DNA of 7,188 nt from positions 1-7,188 of the forward strand of contig JALUZI010000150.1 of NCBI GenBank assembly GCA_027012045.1, written 5' to 3'. The first letter of the stretch is position 1; each line of letters opens with the position of its first letter. A program made the translations under genes and the position numbers. This DNA comes from Desulfurococcales archaeon. GTDB lineage: Archaea > Thermoproteota > Thermoprotei_A > Sulfolobales > Acidilobaceae. Below are positions 1-5,838 of this stretch, piece by piece. A model generated the notes under the pieces. The model had not been told where the DNA came from. It ran no database searches and saw only the letters and a program-made list of their open reading frames with translations.

Positions 1-34
1 CCGGGTAAAACCAGGTTCTAACAGGGGAGAGACG

Positions 35-733
35 ATGGATACTCATATACCGGTATACATAGAATTTAAAGGCCTGAAAGTAGCCGTAGTCGGAGGAGGG
101 AGCGTAGGGACGCGCAGAGCAAAACTGCTAAGCGAAGCCGGAGCCGATGTCACTATCTACTCTATAGATTTCACGGAGGAGATCAGAGAGCTAGCCGAGG
201 AGGGTAAGGTTAAGCTCGTGAAGCTCCCCAAGGATATTGCCCCAGAGGTACTCGCGGATTTTATACCCGGGAATACTGTGCTAGTAGTCATAGCTACAAG
301 TAACTTGGAGTTCAACAAGCGGTTATCCAGAATTCTCCTCAGTAGAGGTATCCTCGTCAACAACGCTACGGACGCGAGAGTGGGGAACACGGTATTCCCC
401 TTCAGGGGAGAAGTGTATGATGGAGGGATAAGAATCTCCGTAACAAGCCTTGGGAGAACAGGTGTAGCAGCGAGAAGAGTGTTGGAGTACTGCATTGAAA
501 GCTTAGAGGATAATAGTTACCTGAGAAACCTATATGCTGTCATGTCGAAATTCAAGAGTATCCTAGTGAGCTGTATTAGCGATCCCAAGCGGAGGTTCCC
601 CCTATACTTCGAGGTCGACCGGGATGGGTTGTTTCATGAATTGGTTAGGGCTGGATCTCTAGAGGATGCCCTCGCTAGGGCCCTTGAGATAGCTGGTGTT
701 CCCGAGGATTGTACTGGTAATCCACCTCGTTAA
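35..733 (+). CDS. sirC: Precorrin-2 dehydrogenase (siroheme synthase N-terminal / Met8 family), stand-alone
   Basis: Predicted to oxidise precorrin-2 to sirohydrochlorin with NAD in the cytoplasm, the step between CobA and metal insertion. The 232-residue protein opens with the family signature IPVYIEFKGLKVAVVGGG and a Rossmann loop GGGSVGTRRA (residues 20-29). The strand leading to VNNATD (108-113) follows, then FPF (121-123) and ISVTSLG (134-140). The helical C-terminal dimerisation region ends in a typical FHELVRAGSLEDALARAL (200-217). It lacks the CysG C-terminal methyltransferase, which is supplied here by the separate cobA. Length is normal for stand-alone members. The frame is open to the window edge, but ATG 35 fits the family N-terminus and follows GGAG (26-29) by 5 nt. 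By ungapped alignment with E. coli CysG recalled from memory, catalytic Asp104 falls on Thr112, with Asp113 next to it. The last 24 codons overlap the convergent chelatase-like gene. The family call is firm; whether it also has ferrochelatase activity, as yeast Met8 does, cannot be told. Confidence 0.93.
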   Translation: MDTHIPVYIEFKGLKVAVVGGGSVGTRRAKLLSEAGADVTIYSIDFTEEIRELAEEGKVKLVKLPKDIAPEVLADFIPGNTVLVVIATSNLEFNKRLSRILLSRGILVNNATDARVGNTVFPFRGEVYDGGIRISVTSLGRTGVAARRVLEYCIESLEDNSYLRNLYAVMSKFKSILVSCISDPKRRFPLYFEVDRDGLFHELVRAGSLEDALARALEIAGVPEDCTGNPPR

Positions 734-1243
734 ACCCTCCTCAATATAGGTTAACAGGCCCGTGTTCACCTTCTCTTTACCGGCTCCCAGATGTCTTGAC
801 GGTAGGAGTGTTAGTGGGACATCGCAATCGTGTTCTCTGGTTCCATCACTCAGGCTTAGCCCTTGTCGCGATAGGAGTGACTGGATATTGTTTAGGTCCC
901 TTTCGAAAAGGTTGATGCAACGCTTTGGCTTGTGGACTAGGAGTCTGATGGTTGTGCACTTGTTTTGTCTCGCTATTTCCATTATGGCCTTGACTGTTAG
1001 CTCTAAAGGCACTATGCCTGCTAGGATTCCGCCGGCTTCTCTTGTCTTGCTCTCTATGTCACAGTAGTGTCCTCCCCTGTATAGTAGTAGTGGTATGACA
1101 AGCCCCTCTCTGGGGTGTTTTATGTATTCATGTATTGTTATAGCTTCTACTTGTGCTCCCGTCTTCACGGATACTGTATCTGCTATTCTTTTTATTCTCC
1201 AGGTGTCACTTGGATTTCCCGGTTTATGGTATACTATCCACAC
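659..1243 (-). CDS. Divergent two-half CbiX/SirB-like class II chelatase (candidate sirohydrochlorin ferro/cobaltochelatase)
   Basis: The 194-residue protein reads as two copies of a short CbiX-like unit. Half 1 has WIVYHKPG with His6, then VIPLLLYRGGH with His59. Half 2 has IRLLVHKPKR with His104, then DVPLTLLPSRH with His151. Each half therefore has a strand ending in His, followed about 50 residues later by a P-L-x(6)-H motif. The latter matches the VPLFxxxGxH metal-site strand of archaeal CbiX-S, and the first His sits where that family has VGHGS. Class II chelatases insert Co or Fe into sirohydrochlorin. The neighbouring precorrin-2 dehydrogenase and cobA fit this role. GTG 1243 is the only usual start before an in-frame stop 11 codons upstream; GAGGTGG lies 15 nt before it, a long spacing. 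There is no signal peptide or membrane segment. The glycine-rich loop after the first His is degenerate, so automatic annotation may call it hypothetical. The fold assignment is my inference from motifs; metal and activity are unproven. The gene is convergent with sirC and divergent from hemA. Confidence 0.72.
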   Translation of the reverse strand: MWIVYHKPGNPSDTWRIKRIADTVSVKTGAQVEAITIHEYIKHPREGLVIPLLLYRGGHYCDIESKTREAGGILAGIVPLELTVKAIMEIARQNKCTTIRLLVHKPKRCINLFERDLNNIQSLLSRQGLSLSDGTREHDCDVPLTLLPSRHLGAGKEKVNTGLLTYIEEGLTRWITSTILGNTSYLKGPSEGIL

Positions 1244-1258
1244 TGGCTTGATTTCCCG

Positions 1259-1265
1259 CCACCTC
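1259..1265 (-). promoter_or_regulatory. Candidate ribosome binding site of the chelatase-like gene
   Basis: The minus strand reads GAGGTGG, complementary to the CCUCC/CACCUC end of archaeal 16S rRNA. It ends 15 nt before GTG 1243, longer than the usual 5-10 nt. No other ATG, GTG or TTG lies in frame between it and the upstream stop, so it supports the GTG start only loosely. Confidence 0.5.
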
Positions 1266-1267
1266 TT

Positions 1268-1297
1268 CTGTATTTATTGAATGCTAACTGTATTTAT
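1268..1297 (-). repeat. Perfect 10-bp direct repeat, 20 bp apart
   Basis: CTGTATTTAT occurs at 1268-1277 and again at 1288-1297 on the plus strand (ATAAATACAG on the minus strand). The start-to-start distance of 20 bp is about two helical turns. The nonamer TAAATACAG is found once more on the plus strand at 1346-1354 in front of hemA. The upstream copy (as read on the minus strand) is placed as a TATA element. The other copy would lie at the predicted transcription start, where a repressor site could sit. Confidence 0.6.
1288..1296 (-). promoter_or_regulatory. Candidate TATA element of the chelatase-like gene
   Basis: The minus strand reads TAAATACAG here, within an A/T-rich run. Archaeal transcription usually starts about 26 nt downstream of the TATA centre, which would put the start near 1267. 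The leader would then be about 24 nt and would just include the GAGGTGG site. The distance from this motif to the start codon (44 nt) is close to that of the matching motif before hemA (41 nt). No experimental start is known. Confidence 0.4.
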
Positions 1298-1301
1298 GCG
1301 T

Positions 1302-1313
1302 TATACCCGTATA
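1302..1313. other. Near-palindrome TATACCCGTATA, candidate operator
   Basis: A perfect 5-bp inverted repeat (TATAC / GTATA) is separated by two bases. It lies between the two divergent promoters, just upstream of the putative TATA element of the chelatase-like gene. Its position suits a regulator of one or both units, but arms of 5 bp in A/T-rich DNA arise easily by chance, so the call is tentative. Confidence 0.25.
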
Positions 1314-1345
1314 GAGCGGTATTATTTCATTCATATACTCTAAAT

Positions 1346-1354
1346 TAAATACAG
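1346..1354 (+). promoter_or_regulatory. Candidate TATA element of the hemA operon
   Basis: TAAATACAG sits at the end of the A/T-rich run TAAATTAAATA (1341-1351). The predicted start of transcription is about 26 nt downstream, near 1375. This gives a leader of about 21 nt that contains the GGGTG site at 1381-1385. The intergenic region is the only one in the window large enough for a promoter of the hemA-hemD genes, so they are probably transcribed from here. Confidence 0.45.
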
Positions 1355-1380
1355 ACCTGCATAACTACATAATTACTCCC

Positions 1381-1385
1381 GGGTG
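1381..1385 (+). promoter_or_regulatory. Ribosome binding site that decides the TTG start of hemA
   Basis: GGGTG contains GGTG, complementary to the archaeal anti-Shine-Dalgarno, and lies 10 nt before TTG 1396. The other in-frame candidate, TTG 1435, has no purine-rich site in front of it. This favours the longer N-terminus. Confidence 0.5.
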
Positions 1386-1395
1386 CGCTACAGGG

Positions 1396-2631
1396 TTGAA
1401 TGCAGTTCAGCCGGAAACAAGCAGCCAATACTCATTGAATGATGAGAACACGGTTATTCTTAACAATGTCAAGCTAATAGGGGCAGACTATAAAACCGTT
1501 GACCTCGAATCACTCGGCCTTGCATCTCGTAGGCGGGACGAGCTATACTCCGCACTATACCCATTGTCAGATGGAGTAGTAGTATTAGCCACATGTAATA
1601 GGCTGGAGGTATACATGGATAATCCTTCCCTTACCGAAGCAGTGGAGGAGTATGGGAGAATAACAGGTATAAAGCCTAGGATACTGGAGGGTTTGGATGC
1701 CATTAAACACTTGTTCCGGGTCGCCTCCGGCATTGAGTCCAAGGTGATAGGTGAGAACGAGATCCTAGGCCAGGTGAGGGAGGCTTGGGGCTATGCTAGG
1801 GAGAGGAACTACACTTCGAGAACACTTGACCTGGTTTTCATGCACGCTATCAAAACTGGGAGGAGAGCCAGGGAGGAGACCGGTGTCAGCGAAGGAGTAA
1901 TCGGGTACCCTAAGGCCGCTGTGATCGCTGCGACTAGGAGGCTCGGAGGGCTAGAAGGCAGGGAGATCCTTGTACTCGGAGCAGGCAAGGCTGGAAGGAT
2001 TATTGTGGAGGAGGCGTGCAGGCATGATCCGAGCAGGATCTACGTGGCTAACAGGAGCCTAGCTAAAGCCTTCTCGGTCTCCGGTATTTGCAGTGTGGTT
2101 AAGCCGATCAGTATGAGTGAAATAGGGGGTTACAGGTATGATGTTGCTTTTATCGCTGTGTCGGACTCTCCCGGTAGGTGGGTTCTGGATTCTTTGGTGA
2201 GGCAGTCGGCTTTGATTGTGGATATCTCTACGCCTCCTGTGGTTAATGGTGAGAATGTGATTGATTATCACCAGCTTGACCATATTGTTAACGAGGGCAT
2301 GGAGAATAGGAGGAAATGGATACCCAGCGTCGAGGAGCTAGTGGAGGAGGAAGCGTTGAAACTAGTTAAGAAACTAAGGGCGAGAAGCTCCGACAACACC
2401 ATTCTAACCCTAAACATGGCGATTGAGAGTATCCTAAGAGAAGAGATGGTGTGGATCAACGGGAAAATACCAAGCGAATACAAGAAACAAGTCGAGCTAG
2501 CCATCAAAGCCTCCTTGAAGAAGCTCGCCCACCCGCTCATCCAGAGCCTCAGACAGTTCGCCGAAGCCGGGCTGGATGAACCCATCATAGTTATCCAGGA
2601 AAACTACTGGAAATCCCTGAACCGGGAGTGA
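1396..2631 (+). CDS. hemA: Glutamyl-tRNA reductase
   Basis: It reduces glutamyl-tRNA(Glu) with NADPH to glutamate-1-semialdehyde, the first committed step of the C5 pathway. The 411-residue length is usual. The catalytic-domain motif LATCNRLEVY (64-73) carries the nucleophile Cys67. HLFRVASGIESKVIGENEIL (105-124) is the family signature; its His105 corresponds to the histidine reported important in the Methanopyrus enzyme. The NADPH-binding domain has VLGAGKAG (193-200), VANR (217-220) and DISTPP (276-281). The C-terminal helices (about 310-390) form the dimerisation domain. Where many members have HKTA, this one has YKTV (32-35). TTG is the start; about 25 residues precede the first strand, and a second in-frame TTG at 1435 would trim 13 of them. 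It is the first gene of the operon, 16 nt before hemB, and divergent from the chelatase-like gene. Its partner in this pathway is HemL, two genes downstream. Confidence 0.97.
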   Translation: MNAVQPETSSQYSLNDENTVILNNVKLIGADYKTVDLESLGLASRRRDELYSALYPLSDGVVVLATCNRLEVYMDNPSLTEAVEEYGRITGIKPRILEGLDAIKHLFRVASGIESKVIGENEILGQVREAWGYARERNYTSRTLDLVFMHAIKTGRRAREETGVSEGVIGYPKAAVIAATRRLGGLEGREILVLGAGKAGRIIVEEACRHDPSRIYVANRSLAKAFSVSGICSVVKPISMSEIGGYRYDVAFIAVSDSPGRWVLDSLVRQSALIVDISTPPVVNGENVIDYHQLDHIVNEGMENRRKWIPSVEELVEEEALKLVKKLRARSSDNTILTLNMAIESILREEMVWINGKIPSEYKKQVELAIKASLKKLAHPLIQSLRQFAEAGLDEPIIVIQENYWKSLNRE

Positions 2632-2637
2632 GACCGT

Positions 2638-2643
2638 GGGGTG
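2638..2643 (+). promoter_or_regulatory. Ribosome binding site of hemB
   Basis: GGGGTG lies just after the hemA stop. It is 4 nt from GTG 2648 and 7 nt from the adjacent GTG 2651, so spacing slightly favours the second GTG. The two choices differ by one residue. Confidence 0.5.
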
Positions 2644-2647
2644 AAAC

Positions 2648-3658
2648 GTGGTGAAGTTCCCATACACAAGACCCAGGAGGCTCCGGGGCAAGAAGGGTAT
2701 CAGAGACCTCGTCGCTGAAACCAATATCTCGACTAGAGACCTGATACTACCAGTATTTGTCAACGAAACAGTCAAGAGCAAACAGCCCCTAGCAAGCCTC
2801 AAGGGCCACTACTATTATCCTCCAGAGTCCAAAGAGCTGATAGATTACGTCCAGGACAACATGGAACTAGGGATCAAGGGATTCCTACTGTTCGGAGTCA
2901 CCAACATGAAAGACTACTACGGGAGCAGGGCCTACGATAAGTCAGGCCCCGTTTATAGGGCAGTATCCAACATTAGGAGACAGCTCGGCTCAGAGCCAGT
3001 TATCTTCACAGATCTGTGCATATGCAACTATACCACCCACGGCCACTGCGGCTTACCGAAAGACACGAGGTATGGGAAGGTCATTGATAACGATGAAACA
3101 CTCAAGATATACCGTAAAATAGCGGTGACACAGGCAGAGGCCGGGTCGGACTTTATATCACCCTCAGGCATGATGGACGGCCAAGTTAAGGCTATCAGGG
3201 AGGCGTTGGACTCAGCGGGTTATAGCAGTGTAGGGATAATGGCCTACTCGGCCAAGTACGCCAGCGCCCTCTATGGACCTTTCAGAGACGTAATGGACTC
3301 CTCCCCCGGGTTCGGGGACAGGTCGACATACCAGATGGACCCTAGGAACCTTGCAGAGGCATTGAAGGAGGTTCAGCTGGACATCGAGGAGGGCGCGGAC
3401 ATTGTGATGGTTAAACCAGCCATGTTCTACCTCGACGTAATAAGGACTATCAAGAACACGTATCCACATGTGCCTCTAGCCGCTTACAATGTGAGCGGTG
3501 AATACATGACCCTGATAACAGCTGGGGAGAAAGGGTTGATAGACCTGGATAAAGCATTGCTGGAGCTAGCATACTCAATCAAGAGGGCTGGCGCGGATAT
3601 AATCATAACATATTTCGCCCCCAGGATAGCCGAGATCCTTAGAACCATAGGGGGTTAG
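2648..3658 (+). CDS. hemB: Porphobilinogen synthase (5-aminolevulinate dehydratase), zinc type
   Basis: It condenses two 5-aminolevulinates into porphobilinogen as a cytoplasmic homo-oligomer. The 336-residue protein has the family opening RPRRLRG. The metal motif DLCICNYTTHGHCG (122-135) has Cys124, Cys126 and Cys134, the three-cysteine arrangement of zinc-dependent enzymes rather than the aspartate-rich magnesium type. MAYSAKYASALYGPF (198-212) carries the first Schiff-base lysine, Lys203. MVKPAMFYLD (254-263) carries the second, Lys256. SPSGMMDGQV (171-180), RSTYQMDPRN (225-234) and VSGEY (282-286) are further conserved blocks. The start is one of two tandem GTG codons (2648 or 2651); an in-frame stop just upstream rules out anything longer. 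It lies 16 nt after hemA and 7 nt before hemL, so it is almost certainly co-transcribed with them. All key residues are present. Confidence 0.98.
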   Translation: MVKFPYTRPRRLRGKKGIRDLVAETNISTRDLILPVFVNETVKSKQPLASLKGHYYYPPESKELIDYVQDNMELGIKGFLLFGVTNMKDYYGSRAYDKSGPVYRAVSNIRRQLGSEPVIFTDLCICNYTTHGHCGLPKDTRYGKVIDNDETLKIYRKIAVTQAEAGSDFISPSGMMDGQVKAIREALDSAGYSSVGIMAYSAKYASALYGPFRDVMDSSPGFGDRSTYQMDPRNLAEALKEVQLDIEEGADIVMVKPAMFYLDVIRTIKNTYPHVPLAAYNVSGEYMTLITAGEKGLIDLDKALLELAYSIKRAGADIIITYFAPRIAEILRTIGG

Positions 3659-3665
3659 ACGGGTT

Positions 3666-4940
3666 ATGACGGCCTCATACGATCTTTGGATGGAAGCACT
3701 GAGCCTGTTCCCCGGCGGGGTAAATAGCCCTGTGAGAGCCTCCCTTAAACCATACCCCTTCTATGTAGAGAGGGCTGAAGGAGCCTACCTCTACACTGTC
3801 GACGGTAAAAAGTACATGGACTTCGTGCTAGGCTATGGGCCTCTCATACTAGGCCACAGGGACCGTAGGGTTCTAGAGAAAGTGATTGACCAGGTTGAGC
3901 GGGGATGGCTATACGGGACTCCCACTCCGGTTGAAGTCGAGCTTGCAAGGAAAATCCTGGGCCACATGTATCCCGGAGGTAAGATAAGGTTCGTTAACTC
4001 GGGGACAGAGGCGACGCTGACAGCTGTAAGGCTCGCTAGAGGGTATACTGGGAGGAAGTATATAGTTAAGTTTGACGGCTGCTACCATGGGAGCAACGAT
4101 TACCTCCTAGTGTCCTCTGGAAGCGCAGTCGAGCACTACGGTATACCGGCTAGCAAGGGAGTCATAGATGAAGTTGCTAGATACACTATTGTAGCTGAGT
4201 TCAACAGTGTGGAGAGTGTTGAAAGAATAATGGAGAGGTACGGCGATGACGTTGCCGGGGTTATAGTTGAGCCTGTCATGGGTAACCTGGGTGTGATCCC
4301 TGGGAGAAGAGAGTTCATCGAGTACCTCAGGAAGATCACGCGGGAATACGGGTCCCTCCTCATATTCGACGAGGTAATAACAGGGTTCCGCCTAGGGTTG
4401 AGCGGCGCCTCTGGATACTATAATGTAAAGCCTGACCTTGTCACGCTGGGCAAGATAATAGGAGGGGGATTCCCCGTTGGAGCTATAGCGGGGAGAGCTG
4501 ATGTCATGGACGAGCTTTCGCCTAAGGGCAAGGTTTTCAACGCTGGGACATTCAATGCCCACCCAGTTACAATGGCTGCGGGCCTAGCCACACTAGAAAT
4601 CCTAGAGCAGGGAGAGCTCTCCTATGCAGACAGGGCTGCGGAGGAGGTATCCAAGGCTATAAGGGACGAGTTGGGCGATATGGGTATTAACTATGCGTTG
4701 AACCGTGCCGCGAGCATGTTCCAAGTTTTCCTAGGAGTTGAACGCGTGGAGAACGCTTCCATGGCAAGGAAGAGCAATGGGGAACTACACGGTAAGCTTC
4801 AGAGAGCACTCCTGGAGAAAGGGGTCTTCATAGCTCCCAGCAGGTTAGAGGCTATATTCACATCCACAAAGCACACCGGGGAAGAATTGGAGAAAGCCGT
4901 AGAGGCGTTCACCACCGCGGTAAGAGAACTGGGGGAGTAG
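3666..4940 (+). CDS. hemL: Glutamate-1-semialdehyde 2,1-aminomutase
   Basis: A PLP enzyme that moves the amino group of glutamate-1-semialdehyde to give 5-aminolevulinate, using the HemA product. The 424-residue length is standard. Seen in order: the family N-terminal signature FPGGVNSPVR (15-24), NSGTEAT (111-117) for cofactor phosphate contact, FDGCYHGSND (136-145), and FDEVITGFR (234-242) with Asp235 for the PLP ring nitrogen. Then come LGKIIGGGFPVGA (261-273) with Lys263 as the Schiff-base lysine, and GTFNAHPVTMAAG (294-306). The GGVNSPVR signature separates it from other class III aminotransferases such as ornithine or acetylornithine enzymes. The start is ATG, 7 nt after the hemB stop, with a G-run (GGGGG, 3650-3654) spanning the end of hemB as the only candidate binding site, so translation may be coupled. 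The stop is one base before the hemC start. Confidence 0.98.
   Translation: MTASYDLWMEALSLFPGGVNSPVRASLKPYPFYVERAEGAYLYTVDGKKYMDFVLGYGPLILGHRDRRVLEKVIDQVERGWLYGTPTPVEVELARKILGHMYPGGKIRFVNSGTEATLTAVRLARGYTGRKYIVKFDGCYHGSNDYLLVSSGSAVEHYGIPASKGVIDEVARYTIVAEFNSVESVERIMERYGDDVAGVIVEPVMGNLGVIPGRREFIEYLRKITREYGSLLIFDEVITGFRLGLSGASGYYNVKPDLVTLGKIIGGGFPVGAIAGRADVMDELSPKGKVFNAGTFNAHPVTMAAGLATLEILEQGELSYADRAAEEVSKAIRDELGDMGINYALNRAASMFQVFLGVERVENASMARKSNGELHGKLQRALLEKGVFIAPSRLEAIFTSTKHTGEELEKAVEAFTTAVRELGE
4931..4937 (+). promoter_or_regulatory. Ribosome binding site of hemC inside the end of hemL
   Basis: GGGGGAG forms the last codons of hemL and ends 4 nt before GTG 4942. The hemL stop and the hemC start are one base apart, an arrangement typical of coupled translation. 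Confidence 0.55.
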
Positions 4941-4941
4941 A

Positions 4942-5838
4942 GTGAGGATCAGGATAGCGGCAAGGCCCAGCAGGCTCAGCCTGATCCAAGTAGATATTCT
5001 TGTAAGAGAGCTGGAGGAGAAGATCGGCCCCATCGACTATGAGATCATCAAGGTTAAGAGCCACGGGGACCTTGATAAGACAGCTCCCTTCGAAGCCCTA
5101 GGAGTTACTGGTGTCTTCGAGAAGAAGGTTAACCAGGCGGTCCTGGCAGGCAAGGCTGATATAGCTGTACACAGCATGAAGGACCTACCATCCACCATCG
5201 ATCCAAGGCTAACTATATCCTATGTTACCAAGAGGGGGGATCCGAGGGATGCTATAGTCTCAACAGGAGAGGAGCCTGGTTATTTCCACGAGCTACCGGA
5301 AGGATCAGTTATTGGAACATCCAGCGCTAGGAGGAGAAGTCTCGTTCTCCACTATAACCCAGGTTTAAATGTGAAGGGGATCCGGGGGAATATCGAGACT
5401 AGGCTGGGTAAGCTCGGTGAGGGCTATGACTATGTTATTGTATCCGCCGCAGCCCTCGACAGGATAGGTGTGAACATCCCGCATCGAAGGCTCCCCCTCG
5501 AGTACTTTCCTCCCGCGCCCGGCCAGGGGTTCATCGCGGTTACATCCCTTAGAGACAGTGAGATTTCAAGTGTTTTGATGGAGCTGGTTGACCGGGAGAG
5601 CTATACTGTTGCCATGGCGGAGAGGGCACTGCTGTCCTCCTTCGGCGGTGGATGCAGTACTCCACTTGGAGGTTACTGCGGGTTCCGCGGTGGAACAGGG
5701 TTCTGCAGAGGAGTCATCCTCACCCGTGATGGATCCAGAATGTCTATATTGGAGTATACAGCCGGTAAAACTGGTTTGCTCGAGGCCGGTATAAAGGTTG
5801 GAAGTGCCCTGAGGGAGTTGAACCAGGGTGAGAGGTAA
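4942..5838 (+). CDS. hemC: Hydroxymethylbilane synthase (porphobilinogen deaminase)
   Basis: It polymerises four porphobilinogens into hydroxymethylbilane on a covalently bound dipyrromethane cofactor. The 298-residue protein shows all three domains. Domain 1 begins RIAARPSRLSLIQ (4-16). VHSMKDLP (76-83) carries the catalytic Asp81. GTSSARR (125-131) and RGNIETRLGKL (148-158) supply cofactor- and substrate-binding arginines. PAPGQGFIAV (191-200) closes domain 2, and FGGGCSTPLGGYC (234-246) holds Cys238, the cofactor attachment site. The C-terminal domain is of ordinary size. GTG start; the gene begins one base after hemL and overlaps cobA by 11 nt. Its product cyclises spontaneously to the useless isomer I unless HemD acts, and hemD is two genes downstream. 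Confidence 0.98.
   Translation: MRIRIAARPSRLSLIQVDILVRELEEKIGPIDYEIIKVKSHGDLDKTAPFEALGVTGVFEKKVNQAVLAGKADIAVHSMKDLPSTIDPRLTISYVTKRGDPRDAIVSTGEEPGYFHELPEGSVIGTSSARRRSLVLHYNPGLNVKGIRGNIETRLGKLGEGYDYVIVSAAALDRIGVNIPHRRLPLEYFPPAPGQGFIAVTSLRDSEISSVLMELVDRESYTVAMAERALLSSFGGGCSTPLGGYCGFRGGTGFCRGVILTRDGSRMSILEYTAGKTGLLEAGIKVGSALRELNQGER

Noticed and set aside
1..21. Stop codons at 6-8 and 19-21 that could be the end of an upstream plus-strand gene.
   Set aside because: Too few bases to tell a gene tail from chance; no residue pattern can be judged.
734..800. Possible T-tract transcription terminator downstream of sirC.
   Set aside because: Only short, interrupted T runs are present, and none follows the minus-strand gene stop either; no terminator can be supported.
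762..1348. Plus-strand open frames opposite the chelatase-like gene and into the intergenic region (762-1067, 1095-1280, 1115-1348).
   Set aside because: They show no recognisable motif and low-complexity, Ser/Leu/Cys/Tyr-rich translations. The minus-strand frame carries the repeated His motifs, a ribosome binding site and a promoter.
1435..1437. TTG 1435 as the true hemA start.
   Set aside because: No Shine-Dalgarno-like sequence precedes it, while TTG 1396 has GGGTG at 10 nt and a TATA-like element at the expected distance.
1400..1438. Short out-of-frame ATG reading frame of 12 codons overlapping the hemA start, a possible regulatory leader peptide.
   Set aside because: It begins after the hemA TTG, has no ribosome binding site of its own, and its translation shows no regulatory residue pattern.
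4139..4148. Perfect palindrome CGGTATACCG inside hemL, similar to the intergenic and sirC palindromes.
   Set aside because: It lies deep in a coding region and follows from ordinary codons for Tyr-Gly-Ile-Pro; it shows that such palindromes arise by chance here and lowers confidence in the others.
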